From Pseudorasbora parva (lineage: Eukaryota > Chordata > Actinopteri > Cypriniformes > Gobionidae): a stretch of 64,000 nt of DNA. Shown piece by piece: positions 10,383-21,205 of this stretch. The notes beneath the pieces are model-generated. The model saw only the letters and a program-made list of their open reading frames with translations, was not told the DNA's origin and did not search any database. The position numbers and the translations under genes are program-made. The DNA is taken from NCBI RefSeq assembly GCF_024679245.1, contig NC_090177.1, positions 44,110,518 through 44,174,517 of the forward strand, written 5' to 3'. How positions within the stretch are numbered: the first letter of the stretch is position 1; every line of letters starts with the position of its first letter.

Positions 10383-10835
10383 GGTAGTGATGATTACACT
10401 TCTTCTTCTTAGATTTAGATATTGGGTATACGTATATGAGTGTGTGCGCCTGTGCATATGCTTAGGTGTATACATGCCCATGGATACTTATGTCACTATG
10501 ACACAAGCAGGGTGTGTATGTCTGTCTATGTGTTGCCAAGCTATGGGATCACAGATAGGAGTAAGCACCAGGTCACCAGAAAGTGAGGGGAAGTAACTTA
10601 TCTTAAGTTTCATTTGATTTATTTATACTTCCTTAAGAAGACTCGTGCCATATTCATTTTGAACTGGCTAGAGTATTTTTGTTTTCTTTTATTACTATGG
10701 GGATTGGGCTGACTTTGATAACGGGTATGGGGTGGACTGGGGGGGAAGGGAGGGGGGGATAGGAAGACCATTCACTCAAATCCTACACATTGGTAACTAC
10801 ACTGCTACGAATATTGTACGGATTACATATTTAGG

Positions 10836-13800
10836 ATGTATGACAATTTAAACAATCACAGCAGAGGGATGAAGGGTCTCATGTTTTCCAACTGGAATGT
10901 ACGCGGAGTAAATAATCCAGTCAAGAGGGGTAAAGTTCTGTCCAATCTAAAATCACTGACCTCAGACATTATGTTCCTACAGGAAACCCACTTGAAGAAC
11001 GGGTCTCATTGCAGGTTAAAAGCAAATTGGATGGGGGAAGTTTACCACTCAAACTTTTCATCCAAAGCAAGAGGTGTGGCCATTCTACTGAGAAAAGGTG
11101 TGCCCTTTTTGCAGAAAAAAACAATTACTGATAAAGAGGGCCGCTATATTATAGTGATTGGTGAAATCCATAATATGTCCCTCACCCTAGTAAATATATA
11201 TGCTCCCAACATAGATAACCCCATATTCTTTCAGAAAGTTTTTTCACTGATACCAGATATCTCACAAACGCACTTGATAATAGGGGGTGACTTTAATACT
11301 GTCCTCGACACATATCTTGATAGGTCCTCCACGAAGAGACTCCCAAGAAACGCCTCCAGTGAATTTTTAAATACGTTCATTAATAACACGAATGTACTGG
11401 ATATATGGAGAGCGATGAACCCTACAGGCAGAGAATACTCATTTTATTCACCTGTACACAACTCCTACAGTAGGATAGACTACTTCTTAGTAGACTCCAG
11501 ACTCATACCATCCACACTGAATGCTAGATATCACAGTATTGTGATTTCAGATCACAGCCCACTCACCTTTTCGGTGTGTTTTGACCACGTAGTTAAGCCA
11601 CACACCTTTTGGAAATTGAACTCACATTTACTCACTGAAAATACATTTTGCGAATACTTGAAAGACCAGATTTCGTTATACTTTGAAATAAACGATAACC
11701 ATGATACCTCTCCCTCCATCCTCTGGGAAGCATTCAAGGCTTATATAAGAGGTTGTATCATCTCGTTTGAAGCTTCTAGGCGAAAGGTAAAAAAGACCAA
11801 ATTAAAAGAGTTAGAAGATCAAATTAAATTACTTGACATAGAAAAATGCACACTCCCCCTCTAGTATATTGCACAGGAAAATAGCAACACTTAAGTATGA
11901 ATATAACAAAATTATCTCTGCAAAACTAAGTAAAGCATTCCTCTATACTAGGCAAAAATATTTTGAATTTGGTGACAAACCACACAAACTTCTAGCTAGA
12001 CAACTCAGAAAAATGGAAAGCGACAGAACGATTCACAAGATAAAAACCCAAAATAATACAGTACTTACAAAGCCTAAAGATATCAATGACAGGTTTCTGG
12101 AATTTTATACTGATTTATATACCTCAAAGAATACTTCAGACTCTGTAACTATTAATGCATTTTTAGATAAATGTGAGCTTCCCAGATTGAGCGAGAAAGA
12201 TTGTGATTCTTTGGATTCTGACCTTACATGTGCAGAGGTCCGGAGTGCCATTGCCTCCCTAAAGAGTAATAAGACACCCGGTCCTGATGGACTTCCAGGG
12301 GAACTATACAAAACATTCAGTGAAATTCTTTCCCCTTATCTGTTGAAATTATATGAACATGCCCAGGTACAGGGTATTTTACCCCCCACCTTAACTGAGG
12401 CTGTGATTACATTAATTCACAAAAAAGGGAAGGACTCACAGGAAGTAGGTGCTTATCGTCCGATCTCTCTCCTTAATGTTGATGGGAAATTATTTGCCAA
12501 AATACTGGCTAACAGGTTGAATCCTCTATTGGAAAAGCTAATTCATATAGACCAGACGGGTTTCATTCCAAATAGGAATGCTACTTTCAATCTTAGATGT
12601 CTTTTTGATATTATATATACAAAGAGAGGTCCACCTACTGATCTAGTCATACTTACACTTGACGCCGAGAAGGCATTTGACCAGATTGAGTGGTGCTATT
12701 TATTTGAAGTTCTTAATAGGTTTAATTTCGGAAATAAGTTCCTGTCACTAATTAAACTAATTTACAAGAATCCTACAGCACAAATCCTAACAAACCGGAC
12801 AATATCCTCCCCGTTTAGCTTACATAGAGGGACAAGGCAGGGTTGTCCACTATCCCCTTTGATTTTTGCGCTAGCTATTGAACCTCTAGCCCAATGTATC
12901 AGAATGGAACCCCAGATTTATGGATACTCGACTAAAGACACAAATAATAAGATATCATTATATGCAGATGACATCCTTTTATACATAACGCAGCCTCAAA
13001 TTACCATACCAAATCTTCTTGACAAAATCAATCTGTTTGGGACCTTTTCGGGTTATCGGATCAATTGGACTAAAAGCGTTTTAATGCCAGTCCATATGAA
13101 TGACTTAGCACACTTAGATCACTTTCCATTTGCAGTCGCTCCAGAAAAATTTACCTATTTGGGGATAGAAGTGACAAGGCAATATTCATCTCTATTCCAG
13201 GCAAACTTCCCCCCTCTAATAGAGCGATTACAAACTAAAATGTCATTCTGGGACATGCTTCCAATCTCTTTAATTGGGAGAATTAATGCCATAAAGATGA
13301 TTTTCCTCCCGCAATTGCTATACCGATTTCAAAACATCCAAATATTTATAAAAAAATCATTTTTTAAACACCTAGACTCTTTAATAGTTCCTTTTCTGTG
13401 GGGACACAAAGTTCACAGAATAAGTAAAAAGCATCTCTGTAGGCCAAAGCCAAAGGGAGGATTGGCACTCCCAGACTTTTTGCTATATTACTGGGCTTCA
13501 ACGATTAAGATATTTACCTTTTGGTTGGACACATCAGTACCAATGTCTGATTGGCTAAGGCTGGAGCGGGAAGACTGCCATCCGTATTCTATGGCCGCGA
13601 TCCTACTAGCTCCGGCTGCGGTTAATAAGTCCCTATATAATAACAATCCCATAATACATAGCATGATCTGCACCTGGAAATGAATCAAGACCACCTTTAA
13701 TCTTAAACCAATCTCTCTTCTGTTACCCATCGCGAGAAATCCTACATTTGCCCCCTCCAATCTGGATGGAGCCTTTTCCACATGGAGTGAGAGGGGTGTC

Positions 13801-14649
13801 CACTGTATTGGTGACTTATACATAGGAGGCGTATTTGCTTCATTCACACAATTACAGAGGAAGTATGAGCTGGGGAATAATAACTTCTTTCGTTACCTAC
13901 AAGTTAGGGACTACGTTCGGAAATACTTAAGAGAATTTGAGACTGAATCAAAATCTGAAATAGATGACTGTCTGAAATTGTCTCCTAACGAAAACAAACT
14001 AATATCCCGCATCTATAACAATCTCTTATTAATAAGCTCCCCATCGACTGAAAATTATAAACGTAAGTGGGAAGAGGAACTTGGTGACATTATTCCAGAT
14101 GACTTATGGGAAGAAAGTCTCGAAAACATACATAATTGTTCAGATAACGCAAGACATTGTCTTGTCCAATTTAAAATTATACATAGGCTTCATTACTCAA
14201 AGGAGAAATTACATAACATATACCCAGAAGTATCACCTATGTGTGATAAGTGCCACTCTTCCAAAGCAACACTTCTCCATAGTTTTGCTCTATGCCCAAG
14301 GGTTCAAGTGTTCTGGATTGATATATGCAACATTATGTCTGAGGTCATAAACACTTCAATTAAACCTGAGCCCCTGCTCATCATTCTTGGAATATCTGAG
14401 ACATTCAGGAAATTGAGTATATGTCAGCAGCGTTTTCTCTCTTATTGTTTCATAATAGCAAAGAGATTGATCCTCATCCTATGGAAAGGCGCAACTGTAC
14501 CTACCTCAAAGATGTGGTTAGATGATTTAACTAACACACTTCACTTAGAAAGGATAAGGTATACGCTCAGGGACAGACTCAACTTATTCAACAAAACATG
14601 GAAACCCCTCATATCATACCTAAAATTTACACAACAGTCAGCATCCTAG
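10836..14649 (+). pseudogene. L1 ORF2 (endonuclease-reverse transcriptase), two lesions
   Basis: The ATG at 10836 opens the APE-like endonuclease. Catalytic blocks NWNVRG, LQETH, GGDFN and SDHSPL are all present. A frameshift near 11860 moves the frame; the second frame runs to a TGA at 13681-13683 (probably from TGG) and continues in the same frame to 14649. RT motifs include AYRPISLLN, LDAEKAFDQIEW, GTRQGCPLSPL and YADDILLY. A C-terminal CDKC...H...C zinc-knuckle-like motif lies near 14250-14300. Only two lesions were seen over about 1270 codons, so inactivation is probably recent relative to the DIRS. Confidence 0.85.
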
Positions 14650-15003
14650 CACATGATATATGACAATTATAGTGGTTCTTGAGTGAAGGTCTTCATGAGG
14701 AAGGGTGGGTAGGGAGGAGATAGATGGGAAAGGGATAGACAAGTGGATTAGGGGTTGGGATGGTTTGGGTAATTGTGGTTAGCCTGATGATTTTTTTTTT
14801 TTGTATGGCTGTTACTTGTTTTAATGTTGTATTATTTAAGCTTACTGTTATTAGATTTATTTATTTTTAATATCTAATTTGTTATTATTTTTTTTACTTA
14901 CTTAACTTAAATTTTTTATTTTATTTTTGAATTATAAAAAAGTCTCAGAATGTATAAGTGAATTGTATGTTTAATTGTATGCTTTAATAAAAATATGTTT
15001 GAT

Positions 15004-15017
15004 AAAACACACGATTG
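15004..15017 (+). repeat. L1 target-site duplication, right
   Basis: AAAACACACGATTG directly after the L1 3' end (ATAAAAATATGTTTGAT), one mismatch from the left copy at 8605-8618. Confidence 0.85.
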
Positions 15018-15182
15018 CTTTACTGTAAGTGTTGTATGAAACACTTAGGATAAAGGCTGTAGATGCTATGCATTCTAGGACATGTATTTTGTGAAAATTG
15101 GAATAAATTTAATACTTGAATTGTATAGCAATTTCAAGTTTCATGTGTTTCTATGTTGAATTTGTTTGTCTCCTAAGTGGAA
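15018..15182 (+). other. Internal remnant of the pol-less LTR element
   Basis: Non-coding, AT-rich sequence between the L1 target duplication and the DIRS left end. By position it continues the sequence at 8417-8604 and rejoins 25318 onward. No gene is visible. Confidence 0.45.
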
Positions 15183-15228
15183 AACGTCTCGGTTACGTAT
15201 GTAACCTTAATTCCCTGAGGGGAATGAG

Positions 15229-15385
15229 ACGCTGCGTCGAAACGCTGTGAGAACGCCTCTGCGTGATTGCGTCGTGAAGCGCGTGTAGAACCAGTCCATT
15301 CAGGAGATCAAACGTCATCGACGTGGTGACGTCATCGACCGGAAACTATGAAGCATCCGCGAACACAAACAGAAACTAGCTTCTG
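15229..15385 (+). repeat. DIRS left inverted terminal repeat
   Basis: About 157 bp matching the complement of 25141-25294 with few differences, including GACGTGGTGACGTCATCGAC and the end CAGAAACTAGCTTCTG. Left-specific terminal sequence from 15184 (CGTCTCGGTTACGTATG) precedes it. Confidence 0.85.
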
Positions 15386-15432
15386 AAATAGCCTGAAGAA
15401 AGTGATCACGGGCATGCCGGGAGTATGGCCGG

Positions 15433-15534
15433 GCGACGCAGCATCTCGTTCCCCTCAGGGAACTAGGGTTACATACGTAACCGAGACGTTCCCTATCTGG
15501 GAACTCCAGCTGCGTCGAAACGCTGTGAGAACGC
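15433..15534 (+). other. DIRS internal complementary region
   Basis: 15433-15488 is the complement of the element's left extreme (15184-15237), and 15489-15534 matches the complement of its right extreme (25271-25316). The two ends are therefore represented joined, the diagnostic template used by DIRS elements to rebuild circular DNA. The joint lies near 15488. Confidence 0.85.
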
Positions 15535-17849
15535 TTATACCCACATCGCCATGGGACCAAGTGCTCGTATGTGTGAAACCGTAGCGCACACGATTACGAT
15601 AACACCTGTGCCCCAACTGTACATCCAATTCGTAGAATCTTATGAAAGTTAGCGGCGAAGACCAGCCTGCCGCGTTACATATATCTTGGAGGGAAGCCCC
15701 CGACAGAAGTGCTTTAGAAGCAGCCATACTCCTAGTGGAATGCGCATGGACAGCCAGAGGAGACGGCTGTCCGACCACTTCATAAGCAAGTGAGATGGCC
15801 TCGACCAGCCACTTGCTCATTCTCTGCTTAGACACTGGTGCTCCTTTCTTTGGAGCTCCGAAACAGACAAATAGTTGAACAGTCTTTCTCCACAGGGCAG
15901 CTCTGTGGACATAAGCGTCAAGCGCCCTAACTGGGCAAAGCATTTTTAACTTTTCCTGGTCTGACGTCACGAAAGGAGGAGGACAGAAGGCTTGCACAGT
16001 GATGGGACCCCTAGGGCTCGTAGGGACCTCGGGAATATATCCTGGTCTGGAGTGAAGTAAAGCCTTTACCATGCCAGGCGCAAACTCTAGACATGAGGGC
16101 CCTACAGACAAGGACTGAATGTCCCCAATACTTTTAAGGGACGAAATGGCCAGTAAAAAGATGGTCTGAAGAGTCAGGAATTTCTCTGTTACTTCCTCAA
16201 CAGGTTCAAATGGAGCCTTTGACAGTCCCTGCAAAACAATGGCCAAATCCCAGGACGGGACCCTCGAATGTACCACCGGCCTCAACCTTAAAGTGCCAAG
16301 GAGGAAACGTGTAACTAATGGGTGTCTTCCCAAAGACACTCCACCCAAAGGAGTGTGGAAAGCAGCTAAGGCCGCCACGCATACCTTTATTGTGGAGGGG
16401 GTCAACCCTGCAGAGAATCTCGCCTGCAGGAACTCCAGCACTGTACCAACTACTATTTCTGCTTTCCCGAATCTTTGCCACAGGAGCTCCACCGCCTCGG
16501 GGTGGAGTCTCCATTCCCCGGGCCTCGGCCCCTGCCTTGACAGGATGTCCGCTTCCTGATTTAGGACCCCCGGGATGTAAACTGCCCTGATGGAAAGCAG
16601 TTTCCCTTGGGCCCACAGGAGGATCTGACGTGCCAGCTTGTATAATGGGTGGGACCTCAGACCCCCCTGATGATTTATGTAGGCGACCACCGATGTGTTG
16701 TATGTCCTGACTAATACATGGTGGCCCCTGAGGTCGGGCAGGAACTGTTTCAATGCAAGAAACATAGCCAGCATTTCTAGCCGATTTATGTGCCATAGCC
16801 GCTGATGTTCCTGCCATAGAACCTGGGACGAGCGACCACTCATGGTCACTCCCCATCCCGTGAGGGAAGCATCTGTCGTTAGCGTGACACGACGAACATG
16901 AGCCCCCAGCACAGGTCCCTGGTTCAGGTTCAGGTTCAGTTCTTTGACTGCTATCAAGATCGATGCTATGCGTGTCGGCGATAATTGCGCCCGCATAAAT
17001 ACCGAGTCCCAATACACGCCTAGAAAGGTGGTCCTCTGAGCCGGAGAAAGCACACTTTTCTTCTTGTTCAGTCTCAACCTCAACCTCGACATGTGCGCGA
17101 GAACAGCATCTCGATGCTGAACCGCAATCTGCTCGGTGTGAACTAAGATCAACCAGTCGTCGATATAATTGAGTATGCGGATGCCCTGCCGACGCAACGG
17201 TGCCAGAGCTGCATCCACACACTTGGTGAAGGTGCGGGGTGATAGTGCTAGACCGAAGGGAAGTACTCGATATTGGTATGCCTCTCCACCGGAAGGCAAA
17301 CCTCAGAAACTTCCTGTGATGTGGAAGGATAGAGACATGGAAATATGCGTCTTTAAGGTCTATGGTCCCAATCCTCTGACCTGATCTGAGATGCAGTCTG
17401 TCTGAGTGTAAGCATCTTGAACTTGAGCTTCGCCACAGATTTAATAGACGCAGATCTAATATCGGGCGCAACCCCCATCCTTCTTTGGCACGATGAAGTA
17501 ACGGCTGTAAAACCCTGACTACCTGCCGGGAGGAGGAACCCTTTCTATAGCCCCCTTTCGCAGGAGTGTCTCTACTTCCTGTGCCATTACCAGAGCCTGC
17601 TCCGGGCCCACCCCTTTCTACAATCTGCAGGACCCAACGAGATATATCCGATAGATGTTTCCACTTGTCTAGAAAATCTACTAAGGGAACCAGCCTCTCG
17701 AGGCTGGCCTCTGGTGTACTTTGAGCAACAAGTGCAGTGCCCTGAAGTGGCGAACCGGCAGGGAACGCCTGACTTGACTGCTCGGGGTCCCCGGAGGGGG
17801 GAGCGGACCACCCTTGGGTGGCCCGCGGGGACCACCTGCACCCCGGCAT
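15455..17849 (-). pseudogene. DIRS RT-RNase H-tyrosine recombinase
   Basis: The upstream part (LVPLVDFLDKWKHLSDISRW) is in one frame and the RT core is split across frames before about 17300. From there a 614-residue frame is open: RT palm YRVLPFGLALSPRTF and NYIDDWLIL, RNase H TDASLTGWG, then the recombinase with HSTR and a C-terminal WSSPLTFIRFY supplying the His/Arg/Trp-Tyr part of the catalytic set. In LLAISSLKSIGDIQSLSV the residue where DIRS recombinases carry the first catalytic Arg is Ser, which should inactivate recombination. At least one frameshift in RT. The frame runs past the tyrosine into terminal-repeat sequence. Confidence 0.82.
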
Positions 17850-17913
17850 TGCGGCAGGGTTGGCAGCGTGGCCCCCAGAGGGGACAACCCTCAGCGTCCT
17901 GACACTTTTGGCG

Positions 17914-19217
17914 TCAGGAACGCTTTGATGAGGCCTTCTTGGCGATGAGGACTGTCCTCAGATCAGCCCTACCCCTCGAAGGCCTCGTCTGAGAGCGCCG
18001 ACCCGCCTCCCAGTCTCTTTGTGGGGGAGTACGGGTGGCGATGCTCTGCCGTTGTAGCGCCCTGTGTGAGGAGCTCGTACTCGATCTTTCTTTGGGCTGC
18101 TGTTTTTCAGCTGCAGCCCTAGGGACTTGGATCCGGAGAGGGAGAAACTTAAGCGTCGCCGCCTGCTTCTTTGATTCCTGAAACCTCTCGGTGACAGATT
18201 GTACGGCGTCACCGAAGAGGCCCGCAGGGGACAGCGGCACATCGAGCAAAAAGCTCTTCTCCCTCTCCTTGATTTCGGTGGGGTTTAGCCATAAATGCCT
18301 CTCTGTGGCCGTCTCCTTGGTGACCCGGAGAGCGAGATCGGCGGACTGTCTTAACTCGTTAATGACATCACCCCTTGGATGGTAGAGATAAGGTGTTATC
18401 TCTACCATCCAAGTCCCTTAGCAGGTCAGTCTGGTACGCCTGCATGATCGCCATCGTGTGCAGGCATGCCGCGGCCTGACCTGCCGCCGAGTACGCTTTA
18501 CCCACCAACGCCGATGTTGTCTTTAATGGCTTGGTGGGTAAAGTCGGGGCCTTTAGGGATGATGCTGACGAAGGTGAGAGATGGCTCGCAAGCGTCTCTT
18601 CTACCTTCGGCATCGCCCCATAACCATACTGTTTCAGCCCAACGATGTTGCTATATGTCGACGTTTGTGGGCTGAAAACTCTATATGATGCCGGTTTCTT
18701 ACACACTCTAGACACCTCTGTGTGCAGATCGGGGAAGAACGGCAGGCCCCGACGTTGAGGTTCCGCTGCACGAGAGGGCAGAAATCGCTCATCTAATTTG
18801 CTCTGTCTCTTACGATGGGTTTCTGCTCTTTTGGTTGGCCAGTTGATGTTTAATCTAGCCACCGCTCTTTTGTGAGCACCTCAATAAGCTCCTCACTTGC
18901 AGGTGACTGAAGTGGCAAGTCTTCAGTCGCGATGCTCTCAACGTCCACCTCCTCAGAGCTGGATAGTTGGAGCACCGGCACCCCACCCGGGGGGGAAGAA
19001 ACCGCAGGGCGGGCTTCCAAGCCCCGAGAAGAGACGCTGGACGGTGCAGGTGAGGGCTGAGATAAGGCTGGGCCCGTCTCAAACCCCTCTGCAAGGTCCA
19101 TTTGTGAACCCCACGACTGAAGCCGCCGCTCTGCCTCGGCAGCAGCGGGACCCGAGCCGCGGGGAACACAAGCCGAGGCACCCTCCTCGAAGAGTGCCCG
19201 CCGGGAGCGCAGCGTTC
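17914..19217 (-). pseudogene. DIRS gag, main part
   Basis: DIRS gag of the cyprinid type, reading from LRSRRALFEEGASACVPRGS through KVEETLASHLSPSSASSLK, ATERHLWLNPTEIKE and SPAGLFGDAVQSVTERF to a basic, Ser/Arg-rich C-terminus ending at 17914. The frame changes near 18855 and at 18370-18415. The N-terminal part lies beyond the inserted LTR at 24361 and above. The palindrome at 18374-18413 replaces normal gag sequence after LLRDLDG. Confidence 0.7.
18374..18413. repeat. Perfect 18-bp palindrome with 4-bp loop inside DIRS gag
   Basis: Left arm CTTGGATGGTAGAGATAA, loop GGTG, right arm its exact complement. The arms are identical, and the gag frame breaks here, so it looks like a fold-back template-switch scar rather than a functional site. 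Confidence 0.9.
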
Positions 19218-20148
19218 TGTTAGGGGTTAACAGCTTATGACCCAGGACTAGTAGTGAAGAAATGAAGACAGAGTCAGGATTATAATTAATTAAAAGAAAA
19301 ATTTACTTAAGAATAGTTTGCAGTTTCAAAAGCAGAAGCCAGCTTCAAGTCTCACAAGGAGTTCGTAGGCCGCGCTCCCTCTCTCACCGTCTCGTTGCCT
19401 CGCCCTATCGTACATACAATTGTCCCAACAGTTATACCGTTTTCAAGGTCTATCCACGTCATTACTGCAATGTGAATGGTTCTGATTGGCTCAGAGACAA
19501 TGCACAGTCATGGTAAATTTCCACTCGAGTCAGTTAATCTGATGCACGTTTCCACTGACGTGTCACTTGTTGACGCTTTCACCCCAGAATTAGGCCCGTA
19601 GTGACCTTCCCGATCTGGAGCAGGCGCCAGCTTGCCCAGAACAACAAGTCCACCCATCTCTTAGGGTGCCCATTGTACACCATTCTGATCTGTAACAGAG
19701 AATATTGCGCACATACACAGATACACAGTCTCTCTTGGAGCTGATTAAGCTCCAGTTCTAACCAGTTCTTACCAAAACATACGGATAACATGTGCTTTCT
19801 TTCAGTGAGAGGGACACACAATAGTACAGGCAATATTCATCTTGAGTCTTTAGTGTTTCAGTAAAAGGAAATATAAAAGGAATAAAACATAATAAATTAA
19901 ATGAAAGACACATCCATATTTCATATCTGGAAGCCGGGCTAAGTGAGCAAACGCTGTTACTGCACTCCTGACATGTTAGGGGTGTGTGATACCTCAAATC
20001 CAAACACATGACCTTGTTGCCAGTGTTTAGTGACACATCACACATCTCTAGGCCAGACCCTCAGTCACTCCTCAGAGCAAATACACACTTTAGAAAATAA
20101 GAAACTAAAACAAAATCATAACTGGATAGAATCATTATAATAATATAA
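19218..20148 (-). repeat. Solo retroviral-type LTR, 3' section
   Basis: With 24310-24360 this makes a 982-bp LTR on the minus strand, starting TGAAGGGGGGG and ending CCCCTAACA. The duplication GTTC flanks it at 19214-19217 and 24361-24364, inside DIRS gag; gag reads through correctly once it is removed (LPLRT continuing to LRSR). No internal retroviral genes accompany it, so it is a recombined solo LTR. The family is not identified. Confidence 0.78.
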
Positions 20149-21205
20149 CCGCCGAAGACCGCCGAAGACTATAACAAAGTCAAGCGGGAAATTTTAGCGA
20201 GGCTCGCGCCGCCCAGCAGTTCCACGAATGGGAATTCAAGCCCCGAGTACCAGCCCGTGCCCAGGCAGCCGAGCTCAGCCGCATCGCGCATCACTGGCTA
20301 TTGGAGGGGGACCCCACCGCAGTACAGGTAGCGGAACGGGTAGTGGTCGATCGACTTCTCCACGCGCTACCCCGCGCTCATCGGCAAGCGGTTGGGATGA
20401 GGAATCCTACCAACACCCTGGAACTCGTGGAGGCGATCGAGCTGGCGGATGCCGTCCATCATCGCGAGGCCGGGGACCGACCGCCGCCGTTCCCCCGGAG
20501 AGTCGGCCAGGAGCGACGCCCGCTCGAAGGGACCCCGCGACCAGTCAGCAGGCCGACGGTTCCCCCACCGCGAGATGAGCCCATGCCCAGCGCTGAACCT
20601 CCATCACCTCCGCGAGCATGGCTGGCAGGTTGCATCGTCCACCAGCATGTACCCTCGGGAGCCCCCGAAGCAGAAGTGATGGTGGAAGGAAAACGGTTCC
20701 GGGCCTTGCTGGACTCAGGCAGTGCGGTCACCCTAATCCAGTCACGGTTGTGCGCCCCTCGAAGCGGCCAGAAGACCTTCTTACCGATTACATGTGTGCA
20801 CGGAGACACTCGCCAAGTACCGGCCCGCAGAGTCATCATCTCGTCACCCCAAGGCACCTGGCCGGTAGAAGCGGGCCTGGTGAAGGACCTGCCGGTGGCC
20901 GTACTGCTTGGGAGGGATTGGCCTGGCTTCGACAGACTGCTCAACGCTGCTACTCAGCCTGCCAGCCCGGAGGGAAACCATCGAAGACGGAGACGGCCTC
21001 GGGGACCCCGCCGCCGACCGGCCCTGCTCGCCTCTGACAGCGGGAGAGATGGTGAGTCCCCTGCCCAGAATACTAATCTGTTCTATGACATTTACCAACA
21101 GGCTGCTGGAGGGGGCTCATTCGCCAAGGAACAGCGGGAGGACGATCGGCTCAAGCACTGTTGGGCTCAAGTGCGAGTCGTCGATGGAAAAGACGTTCTC
21201 CCACG
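20149..21205 (+). pseudogene. Gmr1-like gag (SCAN-like) and protease
   Basis: It begins mid-gene with AEDYNKVKREILARL; after a frameshift near 20200 it reads QFHEWEFKPR, then VAERVVVDRLLHALP, HRQAVGMRNP and LELVEAIELAD, the pattern of a SCAN/CA-C-terminal dimerisation domain. VEGKRFRALLDSGSAVTLIQ contains the DSG of an aspartic protease (about 20690-20750). A stretch around QREDDRLKHCWAQVRV leads to the integrase, but the frame shifts near 21205. It is open for 374 codons from 20301. Confidence 0.8.

Larger units (their letters stand above)
8619..15003 (+). mobile_element. Full-length L1-type LINE
   Basis: 6385 bp with a complete 5' end (GGGGGCGCTGTTGAGC), ORF1, ORF2, a 3'UTR and an A/T-rich end, bounded by a 14-bp target duplication. 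Short 5'UTR of 161 bp. A SINE sits between the ORFs. ORF1 is intact; ORF2 has one frameshift and one nonsense codon. It belongs to the fish L1/Tx1-related group by ORF1 and endonuclease/RT motifs. Confidence 0.9.

Noticed and set aside
16206..17849. 547-codon minus-strand frame as a separate protein
   Set aside because: Only its first part carries DIRS RT sequence; most of it is the wrong frame of the RNase H/recombinase gene.
20459..20944. GC-rich antisense frames across the Gmr1-like element (20459-20944, 21167-21583, 22232-22606)
   Set aside because: They are shadows of the sense gag/pol frames, with no independent domain features.
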